From NCBI GenBank assembly GCA_046260215.1, contig JBHEPQ010000127.1:1-5077 (forward strand): DNA of 5,077 nt, read 5' to 3'. Under the pieces are notes generated by a model. It was not told where the DNA came from and ran no database searches. It saw nothing but the letters and a program-made list of their open reading frames with translations. The position numbers and the translations under genes are program-made. The DNA comes from Chromatocurvus sp046260215. Lineage in GTDB: Bacteria; Pseudomonadota; Gammaproteobacteria; Pseudomonadales; Halieaceae. This document shows positions 1-4,953 of the stretch, one piece after another (positions within the stretch are counted from its first letter, which is position 1; each line of letters starts with the position of its first letter).

Positions 1-701
1 ACCCTGGCGCCTTCCATACCGTAAGGGCGCAGGTCCAGCCAGCTGCTGTCCCGCGTGACCTCACCGAGGCGGCGGGACAGGTCAGTCATGCCGACGATGT
101 ACTGGCCCATGAATCCCAGCATCGGGGACCCGGCGTCGGGGTCGGCGAGGCGCTTGATGGCGTAGACGTAATCCTCGGCGCGCACTGAGCGTGAGTCGAG
201 TTCGGTGAAGTCGCCGATATCATCGAATGCTGCGCTGTCGTCTGCCGTGTCGAAACGATAAACCGGTTGGCCGCTGGCGCCGGTCGCAAATGCCGGGTGC
301 GGCTGGTATCGGGCGTCGTCGCGAACGCGCAGGGTGTACCGTGTATACCGGACATTTCCGCTGTCGGCGTCGACGCGATCGCCCGCAGAGTCGAGGTGTT
401 CCACGACCGGGAAGTCAGCGGCCCCCAGGGGGAGAAGGCTGTAGGGCCGCTTGAGAAAATGGTAGCCCATGGGCGGCTCGTAAATCTGCATGATGAACAG
501 GGCTTCATCGGAGGCATAGGAGATGGCGGGGTCCAGGTGCTTTGGCGGCGCCGGCGACATGACGGAGTAGTAGGTCGTCATGTCGCCGCCTGTGGGCGGA
601 TGGGGGTTGTTCCAGGGCTCGTCGCCACAGGCGGGCAGACTGCCGATCAGACCGAGCAGCAGTAGCGCGGCGAGGCGACGGCCGATCTGGCGTGATCTCA
701 A
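1..701 (-). CDS. ABC transporter substrate-binding lipoprotein, family 5 (peptide/oligopeptide type), N-terminal part
   Basis: Probably the periplasmic, lipid-anchored binding protein that delivers peptides or similar solutes to an ABC importer. The gene enters from the left edge, so only about 233 N-terminal residues are visible; full-length family members usually exceed 500. Seen: a basic n-region (MRSRQIGRR), a hydrophobic core (LAALLLLGLIG) and a lipobox SLPAC, with the lipidated Cys at residue 25 and Gly at +2. After a Pro/Asn-rich linker comes the family-like stretch around residues 42-80 (YYSVMSP, HLDPAISYASDEALF, IYEPPMGY). RAEDYVYAIKRLADPDAGSP at 174-193 corresponds to the 'TAEDVVYSLKRLLDP' region of SBP family 5. 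I chose the TTG at 701 because it gives a normal 24-residue signal peptide. There is no in-frame ATG nearby, and a second in-frame TTG at 743 would add 14 non-hydrophobic residues. The family is fairly sure; the substrate is unknown, and the cognate permease and ATPase genes are not in the window. Confidence 0.82.
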   Translation of the reverse strand, partial: MRSRQIGRRLAALLLLGLIGSLPACGDEPWNNPHPPTGGDMTTYYSVMSPAPPKHLDPAISYASDEALFIMQIYEPPMGYHFLKRPYSLLPLGAADFPVVEHLDSAGDRVDADSGNVRYTRYTLRVRDDARYQPHPAFATGASGQPVYRFDTADDSAAFDDIGDFTELDSRSVRAEDYVYAIKRLADPDAGSPMLGFMGQYIVGMTDLSRRLGEVTRDSSWLDLRPYGMEGAR

Positions 702-815
702 TCCGCTGTGCTGACAACGGCATTGATCTGCAGGTTCTGTCAACTGACTGAATCGCACCCGATGCGCCCGCTCGAAACCGTGGATCATAGCACCGCCGCG
801 CCGCTATGGGGCGAA
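702..815. other. Intergenic gap between phosphatase and lipoprotein genes
   Basis: This 114-bp spacer separates two genes that both read on the minus strand. I see no convincing rho-independent terminator: the GC-rich stretch 788-806 has only 4-bp complementary ends (TAGC/GCTA) and no following T-run on the minus strand. It contains the extended -10 candidate at 784-792 and a minus-strand TTGACA at 738-743 that lacks a matching -10 at proper spacing. Confidence 0.5.
784..792 (-). promoter_or_regulatory. Possible extended -10 promoter for the solute-binding lipoprotein gene
   Basis: The minus strand reads TGCTATGAT here, an extended -10 element (TGn) followed by TATGAT, five of six matches to TATAAT. 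There is no good -35 hexamer 16-18 bases upstream, which is tolerable for an extended -10. Transcription would start near 777 and leave a leader of about 75 nt before the TTG at 701. The site lies just after the stop of the upstream phosphatase gene, so it would give the lipoprotein gene its own start. This rests on the motif alone. Confidence 0.3.
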
Positions 816-1640
816 TCATCCCAGGTTGAAGCGCTCGCGGAGGAAGTGGGCGATACCGTCGGCATCGTGATGTCCGATCACAGCGGTAGCCGCGGCTTTG
901 ATGTCGATCTTGGCATTGTCCGGGGCGTAGGCCTCATCGGCGAGCTCGAACATGCTCAGATCGTTATCGCTGTCCCCAAAGCAGATCACACGCTCGAGGC
1001 CCAGCTCCTCTTTGAGTGTTGTGACGGCATCGCCCTTGCTGCCTCCGCGGTGATGTATATCGACCCAGTAGTACCCGCTGCCCTCTATTGCATCGCCCAT
1101 GTAGGCAACCAGGCCCTGCTCATCGGCGATGCTTTCGACCACACGGCGGATCGCGCTTTCAGGGCCTATCGCGCTGACATTGGTGATATCGGCCTGCGCC
1201 GGCAGTTTTGACAGATGCTCCATGGGCAGCGGTCCATCTTTCTGCAGCATGCGCGCCAGGCGCGACTCGGCCGTGTTCAGCGATGGCGGGTGGTAGATGG
1301 CATGACGGTCGCCCGGTTCCAGCGTGAACAGAAAAGGTGCGACGCCTTCGCGGATAAAACCCTCCAGCACGTGCTGTATTTCTGCCTGTGTCAGCAGGAA
1401 ACGATGGCTGTAGCCCTGCAGGTCGGGATTCCAGGTGACGACGCCGTTCTTGAAGATCTGTGGTAGCGTAAAACCGTGGCCGTCCAGCAGGTCGCGGGCC
1501 CCGTGTAGCGTGCGCCCCGTGGCCACGGTATAGGCGACGCTACGGTCACGGAGCAGGCCCAGAGTATCCCGGGTAAAAGTGCTTATTGTCGAGGATCTGT
1601 CCAACAGTGTCCCGTCGAGGTCGAAAACAATCAGTTCCAT
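816..1640 (-). CDS. Cof-type HAD-IIB family hydrolase (sugar-phosphate/nucleotide-type phosphatase)
   Basis: Cytosolic Mg2+-dependent phosphatase of the haloacid dehalogenase superfamily, 274 aa, full length for the Cof/YidA-like IIB group. Motif I is FDLDGTLLD, with nucleophile Asp7 and acid/base Asp9. Motif II is the VATGR segment with Thr41. A KNG segment at 64-66 precedes the cap domain. The motif III lysine is Lys202 in GGSKGDAV, and motif IV is FGDSDND at 221-227, with metal-binding Asp223 and Asp227. It is followed by the family-typical 'APDNA...KAAAT' segment. The residues between about 80 and 190 form the IIB cap, which sets substrate choice; the substrate cannot be read from sequence. 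The ATG at 1640 has only a weak ribosome site but puts motif I at the very N-terminus, as is usual. The gene is divergent from oxyR across 155 bp and lies 114 bp upstream of the lipoprotein gene, in the same direction. Confidence 0.93.
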   Translation of the reverse strand: MELIVFDLDGTLLDRSSTISTFTRDTLGLLRDRSVAYTVATGRTLHGARDLLDGHGFTLPQIFKNGVVTWNPDLQGYSHRFLLTQAEIQHVLEGFIREGVAPFLFTLEPGDRHAIYHPPSLNTAESRLARMLQKDGPLPMEHLSKLPAQADITNVSAIGPESAIRRVVESIADEQGLVAYMGDAIEGSGYYWVDIHHRGGSKGDAVTTLKEELGLERVICFGDSDNDLSMFELADEAYAPDNAKIDIKAAATAVIGHHDADGIAHFLRERFNLG

Positions 1641-1682
1641 GCGTAGTCCATTGCTCGCGGCGCAAATCTTTGCTTACGCCAT

Positions 1683-1698
1683 CTGTCGATAGTGACAG
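1683..1698. repeat. Inverted repeat CTGTC-N6-GACAG between phosphatase gene and oxyR
   Basis: Perfect 5-bp arms CTGTC (1683-1687) and GACAG (1694-1698) flank a 6-base centre, GATAGT. It lies about 43 bp upstream of the phosphatase start and about 98 bp upstream of the chosen oxyR start, a position suited to an operator for either gene. It includes one ATAG half-site like those in E. coli OxyR boxes, but the matching CTAT is absent. Short arms like these can arise by chance. Confidence 0.3.
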
Positions 1699-1744
1699 TT
1701 TACGTTACCCTGTCCGATGCGTCTTTCACGCCTTTGAAAAGTAT

Positions 1745-1753
1745 TGGTAATAT
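1745..1753 (+). promoter_or_regulatory. Possible extended -10 promoter for oxyR
   Basis: The plus strand reads TGGTAATAT: TGn followed by TAATAT, four of six matches to TATAAT. No good -35 lies at normal spacing. A TTGAAA at 1734-1739 is a fair -35 on its own, but 17 bp downstream of it there is only TCGATA. Start of transcription near 1760 would leave a short leader before the ATG at 1796 and would place the AATATC/GATATT palindrome directly over the -10 and start site. Weak call. Confidence 0.28.
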
Positions 1754-1764
1754 CTTTCGATATT
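1749..1764. repeat. Perfect inverted repeat AATATC-tttc-GATATT upstream of oxyR, probable operator
   Basis: Six-base arms AATATC (1749-1754) and GATATT (1759-1764) are exact reverse complements around a 4-base centre. The AT-rich site sits 31 bp before the oxyR ATG in otherwise GC-rich DNA and overlaps the candidate -10. A regulator binding here would block oxyR transcription. LysR-type regulators, including E. coli OxyR, commonly repress their own genes, so autoregulation by the adjacent gene product is the simplest inference. It does not closely match the E. coli ATAG-N7-CTAT consensus. Confidence 0.42.
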
Positions 1765-1770
1765 TTCGAT
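1753..1770 (+). repeat. 9-bp imperfect tandem direct repeat before oxyR
   Basis: Two near-identical 9-base units follow each other, TCTTTCGAT (1753-1761) and ATTTTCGAT (1762-1770). They share the 7-mer TTTCGAT at 1755-1761 and 1764-1770. The pair overlaps the right half of the AATATC/GATATT palindrome. It may be part of a regulator-binding region or a small slippage product. It also covers the alternative ATG at 1769, which argues against that ATG as the translation start. Confidence 0.4.
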
Positions 1771-1795
1771 GACAACACCTGGACGGAATTGCGTC

Positions 1796-2704
1796 ATGAG
1801 TCGTCAGCCGACCCTGAAACAGCTGCGTTACCTGATTGCGCTGGCCGAGCACGGACATTTCGGTCACGCCGCCCGTGCCTGCCACGTGTCGCAGTCCACC
1901 CTCAGCGCCGGTATTCTCGAGCTCGAGGACGTGCTGGGTGCGCCGCTGGTGGAGCGCAATAACCGCCGGGTGATTCTGACCCTGCTTGGCGAGGAAGTCG
2001 TGCAGCGCGGCAAGGGCGTGATGCTGTCGGTGGAGGATATCGTGGCCTGCTGTCGTGCAGCGGCGGAGCCGTTCAACGGTGCTATGCGCATCGGCGTTAT
2101 ACCGACAATAGCCCCTTTCGTTCTCCCCGGGCTGCTGAAGCGCCTGCGCGGTGATCATCCGGAATTCCGGCTGTTTATTCGCGAGGATCTCAGCGAAAAC
2201 CTCACCGAGGCGCTGAGCCGGGGCGAGCTGGATGTGCTGTTGCTGGCGCTGCCTTTTCCCGTGCAGGGCGTGGACGAGTTCCCGCTGTTCGATGACGAAT
2301 TCCTGCTTGCCTGTCCGCGGGGGCATCCCCTGTTATCGCTCGAATCCCTGACGACCGAGGACCTCAAAGGCACTGACCTGCTGCTGCTGGAGGATGGTCA
2401 CTGCCTGCGGGAGCACGCGCTTGAGGCCTGCAAGCTCCGGGACTCGGATGTCAGCGTGCCCTACCAGGCAACCAGCCTGAACACCATCGTGCAGATGGTG
2501 GCAAACGGCATCGGCGTCACGCTGCTTCCTAAAATGGCGCTGGATGCGAATGTGCTCTCGGGTACGGATGTGCAGGTATTGCCTTTCTCGGAGAAGGGCA
2601 TCACGCGCACGGTCGGTCTGATGTGGCGGCGCAATACGCCCAGGCAGCTTGAATTCCGCCAGCTGGGGACATTCATCCTGGAGGCGCAGGATGACGCTGC
2701 CTGA
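1796..2704 (+). CDS. oxyR: OxyR, LysR-type hydrogen peroxide-sensing transcriptional regulator
   Basis: Cytosolic thiol-based peroxide sensor that activates genes for peroxide defence. With the ATG at 1796 the protein has 302 residues, close to the 305 of E. coli OxyR. The N-terminal winged helix-turn-helix spans about residues 5-63 (LKQLRYLIALAEHGHF, AARACHVSQSTLSAGI, LELEDVLGAPLVER). The effector domain contains IPTIAP with Thr104, and LLLEDGHCLREHALEAC with His202, Cys203, Arg205 and Cys212. The 9-residue cysteine spacing matches Cys199-Cys208 of E. coli OxyR, so the peroxide-driven disulfide switch should be intact. ATSLNTIVQMVANGIGVTLLP (225-245) is also OxyR-typical. GGACGGA at 1781-1787 is a usable ribosome site for this start. 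An in-frame ATG at 1769 would add nine residues but has no ribosome site and lies in a repeat. The gene is divergent from the phosphatase and convergent with the channel gene. No katG, ahpC or catalase gene is in view. Confidence 0.95.
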   Translation: MSRQPTLKQLRYLIALAEHGHFGHAARACHVSQSTLSAGILELEDVLGAPLVERNNRRVILTLLGEEVVQRGKGVMLSVEDIVACCRAAAEPFNGAMRIGVIPTIAPFVLPGLLKRLRGDHPEFRLFIREDLSENLTEALSRGELDVLLLALPFPVQGVDEFPLFDDEFLLACPRGHPLLSLESLTTEDLKGTDLLLLEDGHCLREHALEACKLRDSDVSVPYQATSLNTIVQMVANGIGVTLLPKMALDANVLSGTDVQVLPFSEKGITRTVGLMWRRNTPRQLEFRQLGTFILEAQDDAA

Positions 2705-2775
2705 ATGACTCCAGCCTGGGCGTCTGGTGGGGCGTCTGGCGGTGCGCCGGAGTGTTCGACCGCACGTTAGCCCGT
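2705..2775. other. Convergent gap between oxyR and channel genes, no canonical terminator
   Basis: Both flanking genes end at this 71-bp GC-rich spacer. It holds a small hairpin candidate GGCG-gtg-CGCC (2738-2748) without a T-run on either strand, a short CCAG-c-CTGG palindrome (2711-2719), and a 12-bp tandem duplication (2718-2741). Termination may depend on Rho or on converging transcription; nothing stronger is visible. Confidence 0.5.
2718..2741 (+). repeat. 12-bp tandem duplication after oxyR
   Basis: GGGCGTCTGGTG (2718-2729) is immediately followed by GGGCGTCTGGCG (2730-2741), eleven of twelve bases identical. Two copies only, so it is probably a slippage duplication in a non-coding spacer. 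No function is evident. Confidence 0.6.
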
Positions 2776-3639
2776 TCAGTCAGCGGGTTCGGCATTGGCG
2801 TGTTCGCTCTCGTCGGTATTGTCGTCGTGCAGTGGAGCACCGCAGTACTTGCAGTATTCTGCGTCAGAATCGTGTCCGGCGCGGCCGCACTGGGGACAGT
2901 TGAGCGTCAGTTTCTGACGGTGGTGGGCCATGATTTTTGATGTGAATATGCCCGTCGGTACAGCAATAATTGCATAGCCCAACAACATGCCTATCGACGC
3001 GATGGCTCTGCCAGTCGCCGTTACCGGCACGTAGTCGCCGTAGCCTACCGTGGTAATAGTGACTATTGCCCAGTACACGCTCACGGGAATGTTATCGAAT
3101 CCGTTGCCGGGACCCTCGATCACGTACATCAGGCAACCAAAGATCACCATCGTCATCATGACCATGAGGAAAAAAATAAAGATCTGTCGCGCCGATTCTC
3201 TCAGCGCCATTACCAGCGTGTTCGTCTCATTCAGGAGTGACAGCAGTCGCAGAATCCTGAACACCCGCAAAACACGAAGCAGCCGGATGATGAGTAGCGG
3301 TGCCGCCTCCGGCGCAAAAAACGCGATATAGGTCGGCAGGATCGAAAGCAGGTCGATAATGCCGTAGGGGCTGAGCAGATAGGCACGCCGGTTTTCGGCG
3401 ATCCAGATACGCAGCAGATACTCGACCGTAAAAATAAGGGTGAATCCCCATTCAATTGTCCGGAACAGCTCGCCATAGCGTGCGTGGTAGGCGGGAATGG
3501 AGTCCGCGACAATCACCGCGACGCTGACCAGAATGACGCCAATAAGGATCAGGTCGAACCATTTTCCGGCCGTTGTTTCCGTGCCGAACACAACCCGGTA
3601 AAGCGTCCTCTGAAGAGCGGTCCTCTCCCGCGCGCTCAT
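2776..3639 (-). CDS. Voltage-gated potassium channel (6-TM ion transporter) with C-terminal zinc ribbon
   Basis: Inner-membrane voltage-sensing cation channel, most likely K+-selective, 287 aa. S1 is about residues 27-48 (FDLILIGVILVSVAVIVADS). S2 is about 61-80 and carries Glu73 in TVEYLLRIW. S3 is about 92-108 with Asp96. S4 (about 115-133) has Arg at 119, 122, 125, 128 and 131, one every third residue, the classic voltage sensor. S5 is about 150-174. The pore helix and filter TTVGYGD lie at 196-202. S6 is about 211-236 with a VPTG bend. The cytosolic tail carries CPQC at 248-251 and CKYC at 263-266 (Cys-x2-Cys-x11-Cys-x2-Cys), which should bind one zinc, then an acidic end. The ATG at 3639 overlaps the upstream esterase stop as ATGA, with a GGAGG ribosome site at 3650-3654, implying co-translation. 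Each channel would be a tetramer, so it would carry four zinc ribbons. Physiological role and gating input are unknown. Confidence 0.93.
   Translation of the reverse strand: MSARERTALQRTLYRVVFGTETTAGKWFDLILIGVILVSVAVIVADSIPAYHARYGELFRTIEWGFTLIFTVEYLLRIWIAENRRAYLLSPYGIIDLLSILPTYIAFFAPEAAPLLIIRLLRVLRVFRILRLLSLLNETNTLVMALRESARQIFIFFLMVMMTMVIFGCLMYVIEGPGNGFDNIPVSVYWAIVTITTVGYGDYVPVTATGRAIASIGMLLGYAIIAVPTGIFTSKIMAHHRQKLTLNCPQCGRAGHDSDAEYCKYCGAPLHDDNTDESEHANAEPAD
3636..3639 (-). other. ATGA stop/start overlap coupling tesA to the channel gene
   Basis: The esterase TGA (3638-3636) shares bases with the channel ATG (3639-3637). A GGAGG sequence inside the esterase 3' end at 3650-3654 is positioned 10 bases before the channel ATG. 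The arrangement is typical of translational coupling and supports a two-gene transcript. Confidence 0.85.
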
Positions 3640-4256
3640 TCCTGCAGCGCCTCCAGAATGACAGGCAGGAGCTTCTCGACGATAAGCGGCTGCGCTTCGC
3701 GGGTCGGATGTATGCCATCGTCCTGCATGAGCCGCGGCCGCGTGGCGATGTCCTCGAGTATGAAGGGCGCAAGCCGGACGCCTGACTCGCGCGTGGCGGC
3801 GGGGAAGCTGTCGCGGAAGCCGGTCGCGTAGCGCGATCCGTAATTGGGCGGGATCTCCATGGGCAGAATCAACACTTTCGCCCCGGCATCCCGCGCCATC
3901 GATGCCATGTGCACCAGGTTGCTGCGCAGTCTGTTCACGGGGTAGCCACGCAGTCCGTCATTGCCACCCAGTTCGATGAGTACGGTATCCGGTTGATGTT
4001 CCTCGAGCAGTGCGGGCAGTCGTCGGCGCCCGCCCTCAGTGGTTTCACCGCTGATACTCGCGTTGATCACTTCCACGGCGGAGCCCTCATCGGCAAGCCG
4101 CTGCGCGAGAAGCGCAACCCAGCCCTCCTGCAGCGACATGCCGTAGGCGGCGCTGATACTATCCCCCAGCACCAGCAGGCGCGGCGATGCCGACACCACC
4201 GGAGCGAGCAGGATCAGAATCAGGAATCCGCAGCGGGCAGCGGCGCGTAACGACAA
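3636..4256 (-). CDS. tesA: TesA-like SGNH esterase / acyl-CoA thioesterase I / lysophospholipase, periplasmic
   Basis: Exported SGNH-family hydrolase of the TesA type, acting on acyl thioesters, lysophospholipids or aryl esters. With the TTG start at 4256 it has 206 aa, against 208 for E. coli TesA. The signal peptide has SLRAAAR, then the hydrophobic core FLILILLAPVV, with likely cleavage after VSA at 21-23. Block I is LVLGDSIS with nucleophile Ser33. Block II is ASISGETT with Gly70. Block III is ELGGNDGLRG with Asn99. Block V is MQDDGIHP with Asp180 and His183. NYG...RY (138-143) also matches TesA. The open frame continues to an ATG at 4472, but those 72 extra residues lie antisense to the ATPase gene and would bury the signal peptide. 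Another TTG at 4298 would add 14 residues. No strong ribosome site supports the TTG, so the exact start is uncertain. The gene is first of a pair with the channel (ATGA overlap) and head-to-head with the ABC ATPase. Confidence 0.9.
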   Translation of the reverse strand: MSLRAAARCGFLILILLAPVVSASPRLLVLGDSISAAYGMSLQEGWVALLAQRLADEGSAVEVINASISGETTEGGRRRLPALLEEHQPDTVLIELGGNDGLRGYPVNRLRSNLVHMASMARDAGAKVLILPMEIPPNYGSRYATGFRDSFPAATRESGVRLAPFILEDIATRPRLMQDDGIHPTREAQPLIVEKLLPVILEALQE

Positions 4257-4259
4257 AGG

Positions 4260-4275
4260 TCGGCAGATAAGCCGA
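4260..4275. repeat. Inverted repeat TCGGC-N6-GCCGA between divergent tesA and ABC ATPase genes
   Basis: Perfect 5-bp arms TCGGC (4260-4264) and GCCGA (4271-4275) flank AGATAA. It occupies much of the 34-bp gap between the chosen tesA TTG (4256) and the ATPase ATG (4291). It could be a shared operator or a small leader hairpin on both divergent transcripts. The gap itself is too short for two complete promoters, so at least one promoter must lie inside the opposite gene. Short arms; chance cannot be excluded. Confidence 0.3.
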
Positions 4276-4290
4276 AACGAGGCAGGAACG

Positions 4291-4953
4291 ATGATCAAGG
4301 CGCAAAATCTCCGCAAGCGTGTCCCCGTGGCGGGTGACGAGCTCGAGATACTGAAAGGGATCGACCTTGAAATCAAGACGGGCCAGAGTGTTGCGATCAT
4401 CGGAGCGTCCGGTTCAGGCAAGTCGACATTGCTCGGCCTGCTCGCGGGGCTGGACGATGCCAGCGGCGGCACGATTCATATAGGCGAGACGGAGCTCGGT
4501 TCGCTGGATGAAGATGGCCGCGCCCAATTGCGAGCACGCGAGGTCGGCTTTGTCTTCCAGTCCTTCCAGCTACTTCCCGCATTGACTGCCCTGGAAAATG
4601 TCATGCTACCGCTGGAACTGCGCGGGCAGCGCGATGCGAAAGAGCAGGCGGGGCGCTTTCTTGAGCGCGTCGGGCTTGCAGCGCGCACGGGCCATTATCC
4701 GCTGCAGCTGTCGGGCGGCGAGCAGCAGCGGGTTGCTATAGCCCGCGCATTTGCCGCGCAGCCGCGTATTCTGTTCGCGGACGAGCCAACCGGTAACCTC
4801 GACACGGTGACGGGTGAGCGCGTTATCGATCTGTTGTTCGAGCTGAACCGGGAGGAGGGGACGACGCTTGTGCTCGTGACCCACGATACGGCGCTGGCCA
4901 CACGCTGCGATCGACGCCTGGAAATGTCGGCCGGCGAGTTGGCTGAAGCGTGA
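4291..4953 (+). CDS. ybbA: YbbA-type ABC transporter ATP-binding protein (LolD/MacB-like family)
   Basis: Cytosolic ATPase subunit of an inner-membrane ABC system of the LolD/MacB/FtsE-like group, 220 aa, full length. Walker A is GASGSGKST (38-46). The Q-loop is VFQSFQLLPALTALENV with Gln90. The ABC signature is LSGGEQQRVAIARA (140-153). Walker B is ILFADEPTGNLD (160-171) with catalytic Glu165 and the D-loop. The H-loop is VTHD with His198. VFQSFQLLPALTALENVMLPLEL is typical of this subfamily. GAGG at 4279-4282 is a good ribosome site eight bases before the ATG. The next gene starts within its stop codon and encodes an FtsX-type permease, and tesA lies divergently upstream. This is the same order as tesA / ybbA / ybbP in E. 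coli. The substrate of YbbA/YbbP systems is not settled; a role in envelope lipid or fatty-acid handling would be inference from the tesA neighbour. Confidence 0.94.
   Translation: MIKAQNLRKRVPVAGDELEILKGIDLEIKTGQSVAIIGASGSGKSTLLGLLAGLDDASGGTIHIGETELGSLDEDGRAQLRAREVGFVFQSFQLLPALTALENVMLPLELRGQRDAKEQAGRFLERVGLAARTGHYPLQLSGGEQQRVAIARAFAAQPRILFADEPTGNLDTVTGERVIDLLFELNREEGTTLVLVTHDTALATRCDRRLEMSAGELAEA

Noticed and set aside
712..743. Imperfect inverted repeat TGACA...TGTCA and minus-strand TTGACA upstream of the lipoprotein gene
   Set aside because: Arms are 5 bp, 20 bases apart. The TTGACA has no acceptable -10 at 16-18 bp (CCGTTG or CGTTGT), so neither an operator nor a promoter can be supported.
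86..819. Minus-strand open frames at 86-517 and 505-819
   Set aside because: Their products are Ser/Thr/Arg/Pro-rich with no domain. The lipoprotein frame on the same strand has a signal peptide, lipobox and family motifs and covers most of this region.
708..1211. Plus-strand open frame of 167 codons across the lipoprotein/phosphatase junction
   Set aside because: It lies antisense to the well-supported HAD phosphatase, whose motifs are all in the opposite frame; its own product shows no recognisable domain.
1769..1795. Upstream ATG at 1769 as the oxyR start
   Set aside because: It has no ribosome site, lies in a direct repeat and adds nine residues not expected for OxyR; ATG 1796 has GGACGGA at suitable distance and gives the usual length.
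1700..2326. Minus-strand open frame of 208 codons opposite oxyR
   Set aside because: Fully antisense to the oxyR coding sequence; Gln/His/Arg-rich composition typical of a complement-strand shadow in GC-rich DNA.
2738..2748. GGCG-gtg-CGCC hairpin as terminator for oxyR or the channel gene
   Set aside because: Only a 4-bp stem with a 3-base loop and no T-run on either strand; not a convincing intrinsic terminator.
3050..3831. Plus-strand open frames opposite the channel and tesA genes (3050-3331, 3484-3831, 3573-3785)
   Set aside because: Antisense shadows; none shows a domain, signal peptide or good ribosome site, while the opposite strand carries clear channel and SGNH motifs.
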